Shown in pieces: positions 1 to 7,688 of a stretch of DNA of 44,939 nt (positions are counted from its first letter, which is position 1; each line of letters starts with the position of its first letter). A model generated the notes under the pieces. That model was not told the DNA's origin. It was given only the letters and a program-made list of their open reading frames with translations, and searched no databases. Source of the DNA: Bacteroidota bacterium (GTDB lineage: Bacteria; Bacteroidota; Bacteroidia; AKYH767-A; 2013-40CM-41-45); NCBI GenBank assembly GCA_026391945.1, contig JAPLDA010000086.1, positions 14,819 through 59,757 on the forward strand, given 5' to 3'. Both the position numbers and the translations under genes were made by a program.

Positions 1-15
1 GTGACCTAACATTTG

Positions 16-23
16 TATTTTCG
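16..23 (+). promoter_or_regulatory. Possible -7 promoter box of the LiaF-like gene
   Basis: The sequence TATTTTCG matches the Bacteroidota -7 consensus TAnnTTTG at all but one position. It lies about 85-100 bases before the candidate starts of the first gene. No clear -33 element can be judged because the window begins here. Confidence 0.3.
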
Positions 24-106
24 CACCGATTCATATTCGTTGATTCCTTTTTTTAAGCCTGCATTTTTTTCTTACTATTGTGATACCATTTCCAACAAGT
101 CATCAC

Positions 107-658
107 ATGTCAAAACATCAAACCATGAGTTTCATTTCATCAGGTGTATTCTGGGGAGGAATCATCATCCTTTTCGGATTGTCCATTATCCTCCGGGAAA
201 TCTTTCATGTACACATTCCATTCGTCCGCATTATTTTCGGATGCATCCTCATCTATTGGGGAATTAAAATGATCAGCGGTGGTTTTGGAAGAAACCACTG
301 GGGAAGGAATGCCGCCGTTTTCAACGAAGCCAAAATGAATTACGACGACGCACAAAAAGAATACAACACCGTTTTCGGAAGCAGCACCATCGATCTTTTC
401 AAGATGGAGAACAAAGGCGACCGGAAAATCGAAGTGAATATCGTTTTCGGAAACTGTGCCTTGATACTGAACGACAGCATTCCCATCAAAGTGGAAATCT
501 CATCTGCTTTTGCCTCAGCCACCACGCCTGATAAAAACATGAGTGCATTGGGTAAGTCAACGTATTATACTTCCGCCTATAAAGAAAACCAGCCATATAT
601 ATTCATTGAAGCCAACGTTGTGTTTGGTAAGCTGGATATTGAGAGTAAGAAGTGGTAG
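107..658 (+). CDS. LiaF-like membrane protein (two-TM N-terminus plus cell-wall-response domain)
   Basis: Small membrane protein of about 183 residues. The N-terminal third holds two hydrophobic segments (around GGIIILFGLSIIL and IIFGCILIYWGI). The C-terminal half is a soluble beta-rich domain with repeated IVFG/VVFG motifs (NTVFGSS, NIVFGNC, NVVFGKL), as in the C-terminal domain of LiaF-type 'cell wall-active antibiotics response' proteins. That architecture suggests an envelope-stress sensor or modulator; the partner is not visible, since no histidine kinase gene lies nearby. Start codons at 80, 107 and 125 are all possible. I prefer 107 because the first nine residues of the longest form add nothing recognisable, but 125 is almost as good. 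It converges with the TerB-like gene, with only 18 bases between the stops. Confidence 0.65.
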   Translation: MSKHQTMSFISSGVFWGGIIILFGLSIILREIFHVHIPFVRIIFGCILIYWGIKMISGGFGRNHWGRNAAVFNEAKMNYDDAQKEYNTVFGSSTIDLFKMENKGDRKIEVNIVFGNCALILNDSIPIKVEISSAFASATTPDKNMSALGKSTYYTSAYKENQPYIFIEANVVFGKLDIESKKW

Positions 659-676
659 GGGCTAATCATCAAATGA

Positions 677-1063
677 TCACATCATCAAATCGTTTATTTC
701 TATTATCAGTTTTCTTTCTTCCTGCCCGATACCATTACTGGCACGTGCAGTTTTTCTGATCAGCGCCAATGCGGACTCTTTCATGGAACTGCTGATGTGA
801 TTTCCGTACTGCTGCAGGAAAAGTTTAAAAGATTCCTGTGATTTCCGGAAGGTGATGTGTTCCCTTAACGCCGTTGAAAAACTAAGGCCCGTCAGGATGA
901 TATCTTTGTATTCCGGCTTCTCATGAAAATGTTTGTGCCGGCTTATTTCATGATGAACCAAACGTTCAATCGTCCGTATTTCCTTTTCCTGTAACTTGCC
1001 ATCCGCTTTGCATATAGCATATAGAAACTTTCCAAGCTCAGAATAAAATTTCTGATAAATCAT
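677..1063 (-). CDS. TerB-like protein, paralogue 1
   Basis: A 128-residue, mostly helical cytosolic protein without signal peptide. It opens with YQKFYSELGKFLYAICKADG followed by acidic and charged helices, a pattern typical of the TerB-like (tellurite-resistance B) fold, in which a conserved Asp-rich turn (here KADGK) is thought to bind metal. The same opening occurs in the gene at 6634, so the two are paralogues. Its ATG begins three bases after the stop of the PEP synthase gene, so it is almost certainly co-transcribed and translationally coupled with it. Function is unknown; TerB-like domains often accompany stress and envelope genes. The gene is certain as a coding region, the family assignment is moderate. 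Confidence 0.7.
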   Translation of the reverse strand: MIYQKFYSELGKFLYAICKADGKLQEKEIRTIERLVHHEISRHKHFHEKPEYKDIILTGLSFSTALREHITFRKSQESFKLFLQQYGNHISSSMKESALALIRKTARASNGIGQEERKLIIEINDLMM

Positions 1064-1066
1064 TTT

Positions 1067-3502
1067 TCAGTTGTGATGAAAAGCAGGTTTTATTTTTTTG
1101 TCATCTTCCGCCTTGTTGATGTTTTCAATTCCTTTCAGCAAAGCATCGGGATTAAACGAAATGCTGTTGATGCCTTGTTCAACGAGGAAGGAAGCGAACT
1201 CCGGGAAATCACTCGGTGCCTGTCCGCATAATCCGATGGTGGTTCCCGTTTTCTTTGCCTTCCGAATAACCATTGCCATCAGTTGTTTGGCGGCATCGTT
1301 TTTCTCATCAAACAAACTGCTGATGATGCTCGAGTCACGGTCGATTCCCAGTGTGAGCTGCGTGAGATCGTTGGAGCCGATGGAAAAGCCATCAAAGTAT
1401 TTTGCAAATTCTTCCGCCAGCAAAACGTTGGAAGGAATTTCTGTCATCATGTAAATCTCCAATCCGTTCACTTTTCTTTTCAAACCGAATTGTGCCATCA
1501 GTTCCACCACTTTTTTCCCTTCTTCAACGGTCCGGCAAAAAGGAATCATCAGTTTCACATTCGTTAAACCCATTTCATTGCGCACACGTTTCATCGCTTC
1601 ACATTCGAGCCGGAAGCCTTCTTTGTATCGCGCGTTGTAATACCTCGAGGCTCCACGGAAACCGATCATCGGGTTTTCTTCCTTCGGTTCAAATTCTTTT
1701 CCGCCAACGAGGTTAGCGTATTCATTCGTTTTGAAATCACTCATCCTCACGATCACATCCTTCGGATAAAAAGCCGCAGCAATGGTCGCAACTGCCTGCG
1801 ACAACTTATCAATGAAGTATTCTTTCTTGTCAGGGTAATGATGCGTGAGCTCTTCAATTTTATTTTTAGCGTTGTCATCTTTCAGTTCATCAAACCTGAC
1901 CAAAGCCATGGGATGTATCCGGATGGCATTGCTGATGATGAATTCGAGCCGCATCAACCCGATTCCGTTGTTGGGGTAGAATGAATACCGGAAAGCTTTT
2001 TCCGGATCGCCGAGAATTAACATGACATGGGTTTTTGGCATCCTGATTTTTGAAAAATCAATATCCGTTTCTTTCCATTTTAATTTCCCTTCGTAAGCGA
2101 AACCGGTTTTTCCTTCGGCACAGGAGACCGTAATGATTTCTCCTTCTTTAATTTTTGTTGTTGCTTCATTCGTGCCTACAATGGCTGCAACGCCAAGTTC
2201 GCGTGCAACAATGGATGCGTGGCTGGTTCTTCCGCCTTTATCGGTGACGATGGCCGCCGCTTTTTTCAGGATCGGATCCCAGTCGGGATTGGTGATTTCA
2301 GTGACGAGAATTTCTCCAGGCTGAAGTTTTTCTGAGTCAGAAGGAGAATGTAAAATTCTTGCTTTCCCGGATGCGATTGAACTTCCAACAGCAATGCCTT
2401 CAGCAATCACGTTTCCTTTTTCTTTCAGCTCAAACATTTTAAAAGAGAAAAGATCTTTTGCCGAGTGAGTTGTCTCCGGTCTCGCCTGCACGATAAACAG
2501 TTCTCCGCTCAATCCGTCTTTGGCCCATTCGATATCCATCGGGTGTTGGTAATGTTGTTCAATCATCAGCGACCACTGCGCAAGCTGGTTGATCTCCTCA
2601 TCATCCAATACAAATTCATTTTGCTTGTCAGCAGGAGTCGCCACGTTCACAATGGTTTTTCCCAACTCATGATCGGTGCCTTCCGAATAAATCATCATCA
2701 TCTGTTTTGATCCTGCTTTCCTGCTGATGATTCCGTTTTTGCCATCGGTAAAAGTGGGTTTGAAAACAAAGTACTCATCAGGATTCACCGTTCCCTGCAC
2801 AACATTTTCGCCAAGTCCCCAGCTTCCTGCAATGTGGATGATGTCGCGGAAACCTGACTCGGGCTCCAGTGTAAAACAAACTCCGGAGCAGGAGCAATCG
2901 GATCGTACCATTTTTTGCACTCCGACAGATAATGCTACGCTCATGTGATCAAAGCCATGATCCTCGCGGTATTTGATAGCACGGTCGGTGAACAGCGAAG
3001 CATAACATTCATGGCAAGCCGCCAATACGGTTTCTTCACCCCTGATATGAAGGAAGGATTGATGCTGTCCGGCGAAACTGGCCGAAGGAAGGTCTTCAGC
3101 CGTGGCGCTGGATCGAACGGCTACATCAGCAATTCCGTCGTACTCAACGCATAATTTTTTATAACCTTCTTTTACCTGTGCAATGAGTTCAGCCGGCAAA
3201 GCAGCATTCAGAACGAGTTGACGGGCTTCCGCACCGACATCACGAAGATTGGAAAAACTTTTCCTGTCGAGCTTCGCCAACACTTGCTGCATCGGTTCTT
3301 TCAGCTTGTTTGAATAAATAAAATCCCAGTAGGCAAACGTAGTGGTGGCAAATCCTCCGGGTACATGGATTCCCTTCGGGAGTAGGGTGGACAGCAACTC
3401 TCCCATGGAAGCATTTTTTCCTCCTACGAGCGAAACATCTTTCATGCTCACATTTTTCAGATCCACCACGAAGGCATCTGTTTTTGCTGAATTATTTTTC
3501 AC
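1067..3502 (-). CDS. ppsA: Phosphoenolpyruvate synthase (pyruvate, water dikinase)
   Basis: Cytosolic enzyme converting pyruvate, ATP and water to phosphoenolpyruvate, AMP and phosphate, the entry to gluconeogenesis. The 811 residues show the usual order. An N-terminal ATP-grasp-like nucleotide-binding domain contains VGGKNASMGEL and RSSATAEDLPSASFAGQ near residues 27-145. The central swivelling phosphohistidine domain contains GGRTSHAS, with the catalytic His at 428. A C-terminal PEP/pyruvate-binding TIM barrel contains SIGSNDLTQL and a GLCGQAPSD segment with the catalytic Cys. Length is normal. Residues 201-209 (SDCSCSGVC) carry three cysteines, which is richer than I expect here. It follows the bacterioferritin gene by 51 bases and is followed three bases later by the TerB-like gene, so it is the third gene of a four-gene minus-strand unit. 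Confidence 0.95.
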   Translation of the reverse strand: MKNNSAKTDAFVVDLKNVSMKDVSLVGGKNASMGELLSTLLPKGIHVPGGFATTTFAYWDFIYSNKLKEPMQQVLAKLDRKSFSNLRDVGAEARQLVLNAALPAELIAQVKEGYKKLCVEYDGIADVAVRSSATAEDLPSASFAGQHQSFLHIRGEETVLAACHECYASLFTDRAIKYREDHGFDHMSVALSVGVQKMVRSDCSCSGVCFTLEPESGFRDIIHIAGSWGLGENVVQGTVNPDEYFVFKPTFTDGKNGIISRKAGSKQMMMIYSEGTDHELGKTIVNVATPADKQNEFVLDDEEINQLAQWSLMIEQHYQHPMDIEWAKDGLSGELFIVQARPETTHSAKDLFSFKMFELKEKGNVIAEGIAVGSSIASGKARILHSPSDSEKLQPGEILVTEITNPDWDPILKKAAAIVTDKGGRTSHASIVARELGVAAIVGTNEATTKIKEGEIITVSCAEGKTGFAYEGKLKWKETDIDFSKIRMPKTHVMLILGDPEKAFRYSFYPNNGIGLMRLEFIISNAIRIHPMALVRFDELKDDNAKNKIEELTHHYPDKKEYFIDKLSQAVATIAAAFYPKDVIVRMSDFKTNEYANLVGGKEFEPKEENPMIGFRGASRYYNARYKEGFRLECEAMKRVRNEMGLTNVKLMIPFCRTVEEGKKVVELMAQFGLKRKVNGLEIYMMTEIPSNVLLAEEFAKYFDGFSIGSNDLTQLTLGIDRDSSIISSLFDEKNDAAKQLMAMVIRKAKKTGTTIGLCGQAPSDFPEFASFLVEQGINSISFNPDALLKGIENINKAEDDKKIKPAFHHN

Positions 3503-3553
3503 TGTGATTTTAGTTTTGAACTCGGTTTGTCTTTACCTTATGAATGTTTTTAT

Positions 3554-4015
3554 CTATACATCGATTGAAGTGCCTGATAATGTTTTGTCCCTCTCTTCAA
3601 TGCTTTTTAACTCTTTGTCAAATTGATTGAAATGTTTTTCTTCGTCTGCTTTCAGCTCTTCAAATAATTTTTTTGATAACATGTCTGAACAGGAAGAACA
3701 TTCATCGGCGGAGTTTTTATATTGTTTCATTCCGTCTTCTTCCATGGCCCGGGCAATGCGGAGCATTTCGTTCACCGACTTGGTATTTCTAATGACAAGG
3801 TTTATGTTCATGTTGATGTCTCCTTTGAGGGCGAGTGCCCGTTCAGAAATTTTTTCGACATGTCCCATCTCTGCAATCGCAGTTCGTTTAAAAAGTTCCG
3901 CCAGCAAATTCAAACCCTGGTCGTTGCAGTGAAAATGAAAATACATATACTGGTTTACAGCTGTCAACTCTTCGGCTACTGCTTTGTTTAATAAGGTGAT
4001 GCTTTTCTCATTCAT
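3554..4015 (-). CDS. bfr: Bacterioferritin-type iron storage protein
   Basis: Four-helix-bundle ferritin-like protein of about 153 residues that should oxidise and store iron in a 24-subunit shell. All six expected ferroxidase ligands are visible: Glu in AEELTAVNQY, Glu and His in AEMGHVEK, Glu in AMEEDGMKQY, and Glu and His in ADEEKHFNQF. The residue between the Glu and His of the second motif is Met, in the position of the haem-ligating Met52 of E. coli Bfr, which supports bacterioferritin over plain ferritin. I chose the ATG at 4015 because it places the first ligand Glu near residue 16, as in E. coli. Starts at 4042 and 4060 are also open, but the latter would overlap the upstream SDR gene. 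It sits 29 bases downstream of that gene and 51 upstream of ppsA. Confidence 0.88.
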   Translation of the reverse strand: MNEKSITLLNKAVAEELTAVNQYMYFHFHCNDQGLNLLAELFKRTAIAEMGHVEKISERALALKGDINMNINLVIRNTKSVNEMLRIARAMEEDGMKQYKNSADECSSCSDMLSKKLFEELKADEEKHFNQFDKELKSIEERDKTLSGTSIDV

Positions 4016-4044
4016 GATTTTAAGTTTTATGGATTCATTCATTT

Positions 4045-4800
4045 TTATTGAGCGATCCATCCGCCATCAACAGCAAGAGCGGCACCGGTTACGAATGAAG
4101 CTGCGTCGGAGCATAACCAAACGACTGCTTCAGCCACTTCACCGGGTTCTCCCAATCTGCCGACAGGTTCCAGGTTCTCAAATTGTTTTTCAATTTCTTT
4201 ATTTTTTCCTGTGAAGCGATCGATCATCGGAGTTTTGATCACACCCGGACAAACGGAATTCACCCTGATTCCGGTTTTCGCATATTCAAGAGCGGCGGTT
4301 TTGGTAAGCCCGATGAGTCCGTGCTTGGAAGCAGTATAAGCGGGAATGTTCTGGAAGCCCACCAAACCCGCCACGGAAGAGGTGTTCACGATTGAACCCT
4401 TTTTCTGTTTCAACAGGTGAGGGATTTCATACTTCATGCACAGCCATGCACCTTTCAGGTTTACGCTCAGCACATGATCCCAGTTTTCCGTTGTGCATTC
4501 ATGAGTGATGGCCGAATGTCCCTCGATGCCGGCATTGTTGAATGCAAAATCAATCCTGCCAAATGCAGTGATCGCTTTTTCCACCATCATCTGTACTTCT
4601 GTTTCATTGGCCACATCACACTTCACAAAAATGGCATCACCGCCCATTGACTTTATTGCATTCATGGTTTCATCGTCTTCTATGCAGTCAGCAACTACCA
4701 CTTTGGCGCCTTTGGCTGCGAACAGAATCGCGGTGGCGCGGCCAATTCCAAAACTGCCACCGGTAACAATAGCCACACGATTTTTAAATACCTGGTCCAT
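4045..4800 (-). CDS. Short-chain dehydrogenase/reductase (classical SDR)
   Basis: A 251-residue NAD(P)-dependent oxidoreductase with every landmark of classical SDRs: the cofactor-binding TGGSFGIG near residue 14, NNAG near 88, the catalytic Ser in NTSSVAG, the catalytic YTASK, and the PG turn after the active site (CPGVIKTPM). It ends with the usual VDGGW. An Asp at the end of beta-strand 2 (VVVADC) favours NAD(H) over NADP(H). The substrate cannot be read from sequence; glucose 1-dehydrogenase-like and dihydrodiol dehydrogenase-like enzymes share this pattern. It is the first gene of the minus-strand unit SDR > bfr > ppsA > TerB-like. A degenerate -7 box (TAACTTTA, minus strand, 4825-4832) lies about 25 bases upstream. 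Confidence 0.9.
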   Translation of the reverse strand: MDQVFKNRVAIVTGGSFGIGRATAILFAAKGAKVVVADCIEDDETMNAIKSMGGDAIFVKCDVANETEVQMMVEKAITAFGRIDFAFNNAGIEGHSAITHECTTENWDHVLSVNLKGAWLCMKYEIPHLLKQKKGSIVNTSSVAGLVGFQNIPAYTASKHGLIGLTKTAALEYAKTGIRVNSVCPGVIKTPMIDRFTGKNKEIEKQFENLEPVGRLGEPGEVAEAVVWLCSDAASFVTGAALAVDGGWIAQ

Positions 4801-4926
4801 AATTTTTTCTTTAGAATGATCTTCTAAAGTTAGATGGCTCTATAAACAAGTTGAATGATGGCAATCAAAACGAACAGTGATATCAGTCATAAGTTCGCGA
4901 ATGATAGCAGCTTGCTGCGGGGTCAT

Positions 4927-6501
4927 TCATTTGTCCAGTTGATCTTTTTTTCGCGGCCTTGATTCCTGCTTGGGTTCGGGTTGTCGTTGTGGATTTTGCC
5001 TGATCTCTCTGGAAGGTTTCGGCTGCTGATGCATGTTTGAGCGTGGCGTTGGCTGATTTTCTTTCGGTGTTCTGATTTGCGGATTTTCCCGTGGCTGCTC
5101 TGTTGGCCGCGTTCCGGGATTTTTTATGGGCGACGGATTCATCGGGCGCGGAGTTTCATTATTCTTACCGGGTTGTGTATTTGACGGAGTGATGTTCCTG
5201 GTTTTTATCGGCTGGCTTGTTGCCGGCTGCAGATGCGGATACTCGTTTGCATGTTGCTGCAAAAAATCATTCCTGTTCACCGGAGCTTTCGGGTTGTTGC
5301 GGATATGTTCATCGTAGTTCACCTGGAACTGACCATATTCTTTAATCCTGTCGGGACGTTGCGCATCATCCTTCAAAAATCCATGCGGCAGATTATTCCT
5401 GTTGTCGCGCACCCATGAATGAACGACCACGGTGTTGGAAACGACCGCTCTTCGCGGGCCGTGATAATAATGCAGGTAAGAATTGGTGATATGAGGGTAA
5501 TGATAAAAATTAGTATGATGACTGAAATGCCAGTGAAGAAAAAACCAGGACGGCGGACCGATCCAGACGAAGTCATCCTGCCAGTAATAAAATCCCCAAT
5601 GATACCAGTGCGGGTAAGGGTACCAGTACGGTTCCGCATGCCACCATGGATACCCGCACCAATACGGGTACGGCATGTACACATAATGTTCAACGACAAC
5701 TGGATTTACGTTCCGGTAATCGTTTTCAGCATAGCCGTTTTCTTTTGCATATTCTTCGGCTGATTGTTTCAGTTCTTTCTTCGCATCCGGATCTTTGCTG
5801 ATGGTTTCTTTCCATTCTGCCAGGTCTTTCGCTTTTTGCTGAGCGAGTTCAAGGTTTAATTCAGAAAAATAGTTCATCACCATTTCCGGGTTTCTCTTGT
5901 ACAAATCACCGAGTTGAACCGTCATGTGCATGTTGTTGTTGAGAATGGTAATCACTTCCGGCGTCCTGATGATTTCCCGGAAAGCGGATTGTGTTTCCGG
6001 AGAATATTCACGGATGATATTTTCAAAGGAACTGTTGAACTGCGTATTAACTTTTTCAATGTTTTCCAAAAGCTCAAAATGATTGGTTGAATAGTTCACA
6101 GCATCGTCATGAATTTCCTTCGGATAATCTTTCAGGATCGTTTCTGTTTCAGAAGAATTCTTTTTCCCTCCGGCAACCAACTGGCCGGTTAATCCCTGAT
6201 AACGTGTCAGGTTCCATATTTTCTGCTGTTCCTCTTTTGAATAGGAGGAAAGGATGGTTTTAAACTGTTCGTTGCTGTGTTTCTGAATGTCATTCAGCCT
6301 GACAATTCCTTCCGGGTGAGAAGAAATTTCGAAACATGTTTTCCGGTTATTTTCCGGATAGGCAGCCAGTGCATTCACATCGGCACTGTCATACCTGGCC
6401 AGTTGTTCCATCCGGGTTCTATTGTCGTTCTGTGCCTGTGCGGAAATCAAAAAGGAGATCGAAACAAATAAACCTGTAAATAAAAAGGCTTTCGTTTTCA
6501 T
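4927..6501 (-). CDS. Exported protein with Trp/Tyr/His/Phe-rich core and Pro/Asn/Gln/Arg-rich tail
   Basis: I do not recognise a named family. From the ATG at 6501 the protein has 524 residues: a signal peptide (KAFLFTGLFVSISFLISAQAQ), a charged helical region to about residue 265, then a segment (272-347) in which 44 of 76 residues are Tyr, Trp, His or Phe, including ten Trp. A low-complexity basic tail rich in Pro, Asn, Gln and Arg runs from about 400 to the end. The ORF can be extended 21 codons upstream, but those residues precede the signal peptide and are unlikely to be translated. The aromatic and His density could serve metal binding, carbohydrate stacking or aggregation; none is proven. 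It is divergent from the TerB-like paralogue at 6634 and lies 126 bases before the SDR gene on the same strand. Confidence 0.75.
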   Translation of the reverse strand: MKTKAFLFTGLFVSISFLISAQAQNDNRTRMEQLARYDSADVNALAAYPENNRKTCFEISSHPEGIVRLNDIQKHSNEQFKTILSSYSKEEQQKIWNLTRYQGLTGQLVAGGKKNSSETETILKDYPKEIHDDAVNYSTNHFELLENIEKVNTQFNSSFENIIREYSPETQSAFREIIRTPEVITILNNNMHMTVQLGDLYKRNPEMVMNYFSELNLELAQQKAKDLAEWKETISKDPDAKKELKQSAEEYAKENGYAENDYRNVNPVVVEHYVYMPYPYWCGYPWWHAEPYWYPYPHWYHWGFYYWQDDFVWIGPPSWFFLHWHFSHHTNFYHYPHITNSYLHYYHGPRRAVVSNTVVVHSWVRDNRNNLPHGFLKDDAQRPDRIKEYGQFQVNYDEHIRNNPKAPVNRNDFLQQHANEYPHLQPATSQPIKTRNITPSNTQPGKNNETPRPMNPSPIKNPGTRPTEQPRENPQIRTPKENQPTPRSNMHQQPKPSREIRQNPQRQPEPKQESRPRKKDQLDK

Positions 6502-6633
6502 GATTGGTATTTTAGGTTTGTAAAGGTCTGTTCGGGTTAAACGTGTGATAATGATAGCGCTCAAATTTCTTCCTGACTTTTATCAGTTTCAGGAGATGGG
6601 TTGTAAGGTATCTTGCTTCCAAAATTTGACATC

Positions 6634-7059
6634 ATGCTCTACAAACAATTTTATTCTGAGTTGGGAAAATTACTCTATGCAGTGGCCGACGTGGATGGCG
6701 TGATTACACAGGAAGAAAAAAGTGCATTAAAAAAACTGATCCGCAAAGAGCTCGTGCCGGTAGAAAAAAGCACCGATGAATTCGGCACCGATGCCGCCTT
6801 CTATGCGGAATTTGAATTTGACATTCTGGAAGATGCAAAAGCATCTCCACAGGCGGCCTTTAATTCTTTTATCACCTTTGTGGAAAACCATCATTCAGCA
6901 TTCGATCACCGACTGAGAAACGCTACGCTGAAAATTGTGAATGAACTGGCGGAAGCTTTTCATAAAAACAGTGAGAACGAAAAAGTGCTGATTGAAAAAC
7001 TGAAGGCAAAACTTGAGGCGCTGCCGGTGAGGGAGAAAAAATTGAAAATTGAAAATTGA
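6634..7059 (+). CDS. TerB-like protein, paralogue 2
   Basis: A 141-residue soluble helical protein opening with LYKQFYSELGKLLYAVADVDG, clearly related to the protein at 677-1063. An acidic DVDGVITQEEK turn after the first helix resembles the metal-binding loop of TerB-like folds. The middle (about 50-75) differs from paralogue 1. An ATG at 6613 would add seven residues, but the paralogue aligns from the ATG at 6634. The last codons (KLKIEN) are written in a tandem GAAAATT heptamer that runs through the stop codon, so the C-terminal end may vary between strains. No promoter box is clear upstream. The gene is divergent from the aromatic-rich exported protein. Confidence 0.7.
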   Translation: MLYKQFYSELGKLLYAVADVDGVITQEEKSALKKLIRKELVPVEKSTDEFGTDAAFYAEFEFDILEDAKASPQAAFNSFITFVENHHSAFDHRLRNATLKIVNELAEAFHKNSENEKVLIEKLKAKLEALPVREKKLKIEN

Positions 7060-7064
7060 AATTT
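7037..7064 (+). repeat. Tandem 7-bp repeat across a stop codon
   Basis: Four consecutive heptamers, AAAAATT, GAAAATT, GAAAATT and GAAATTT, the outer two degenerate, cover the last codons of the TerB-like gene, with the TGA stop at 7057-7059. Because the unit is 7 bp, gain or loss of one copy would change the reading frame at the C-terminus. Confidence 0.7.
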
Positions 7065-7098
7065 CGACCAGGCTTCTGTGTGGCCGGAATAAACAAAT

Positions 7099-7392
7099 TT
7101 ATAAATAGAAGTTGATCCGGTTTCTAAGTTTTACTTCCATGGCGAGGTCATTGGCCGTGGGAACAACATGGTGAGGATTTACCGTCAGTTCGATCTTGGT
7201 GACGTTTGTAATATTTTCCTTGACAGTCAGTTTTACTTTAAACCGTTTTCCGAAAAAAGAACTTTTCCTCTCAGCAACAATTTCTTTGTCGCTGTGATTG
7301 ACCAGAATATCTTTAAATTTTCTTCCTGACAGGTAGCGCTCTAATCGCCTGACAACTTCCTGTTCGGAAGCCATGATGGAAACCGTTTTCAT
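7099..7392 (-). CDS. Hypothetical 97-residue protein
   Basis: I do not recognise this protein. It has no signal peptide or membrane segment. The N-terminal 45 residues look like an amphipathic helix plus strand (ASEQEVVRRLERYLSGRKFK). The middle is beta-rich and very basic (RKSSFFGKRFKVKLTVKEN), and the end is a short charged helix (NDLAMEVKLRNRINFYL). The alternating beta pattern and the candidate promoter upstream (7448-7455, minus strand) support a real gene. It converges with the TerB-like paralogue, with 39 bases between the stops, and is divergent from bamD. Confidence 0.5.
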   Translation of the reverse strand: MKTVSIMASEQEVVRRLERYLSGRKFKDILVNHSDKEIVAERKSSFFGKRFKVKLTVKENITNVTKIELTVNPHHVVPTANDLAMEVKLRNRINFYL

Positions 7393-7447
7393 AGTGAATG
7401 GTAATGCAACCTACAAATTCTTTTCGAATAGTCCAATATTATCTTTA

Positions 7448-7455
7448 CAAAATTA
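7448..7455 (-). promoter_or_regulatory. -7 promoter box for the 97-residue hypothetical gene
   Basis: On the minus strand this reads TAATTTTG, an exact match to TAnnTTTG, 56 bases before the start codon at 7392. No -33 TTTG is evident at the usual distance. The plus strand directly beside it (7440-7447) reads TATCTTTA, one mismatch from the same consensus. Confidence 0.4.
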
Positions 7456-7675
7456 ATTCCGAACCTGTTTCATGCTGGTGATGTGTTCCTGTAACGTCAT
7501 GAAAAAAGCAAGTCACGGGCATTCTTTCCGGAGCATCGCTTTCGGAAAATAACCGGTTTGCACGTATGCCGCTTGAGGAGAAGTCGGATTGAATAGGTAG
7601 CAAACCTCCTGTCTGACCAGAAATCCCGGCCAGTTTTTAGAAAGAACTTTAGCTTTCAATTCATTAAAATTATCC

Positions 7676-7683
7676 TATCTTTG
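7676..7683 (+). promoter_or_regulatory. -7 promoter box of bamD
   Basis: TATCTTTG matches TAnnTTTG exactly and is only five bases from the ATG at 7689, so the bamD-rpoZ transcript would be leaderless or nearly so. A -33 element is not obvious. Confidence 0.6.
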
Positions 7684-7688
7684 CGCCC

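Larger units (their letters stand above)
7393..7688. other. 296-bp gap before bamD with hairpin potential
   Basis: No convincing ORF is present on either strand. On the plus strand a degenerate -7 box (TATCTTTA, 7440-7447) is followed by two hairpins. One is a TTTCCG/CGGAAA stem around 7526-7550. The other is a CTGACC/GGCCAG stem (7613-7633, one mismatch) followed by five T (7634-7638), which is terminator-like. The bamD promoter box comes only after that, at 7676. This could be a small untranscribed spacer or a short RNA gene; nothing here matches an RNA family I know. Confidence 0.3.

Noticed and set aside
4902-4927. Hairpin (AATGA...GCAGC TT GCTGC...TCATT) near the end of the aromatic-rich gene
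   Set aside because: It has a good inner stem but no T-run on either strand, so I do not call it a terminator.
5373-5763. Long open frames on both strands inside the aromatic-rich protein gene
   Set aside because: They are shadows of the unusual Trp/Tyr/His codon composition of the real gene and have no family resemblance of their own.
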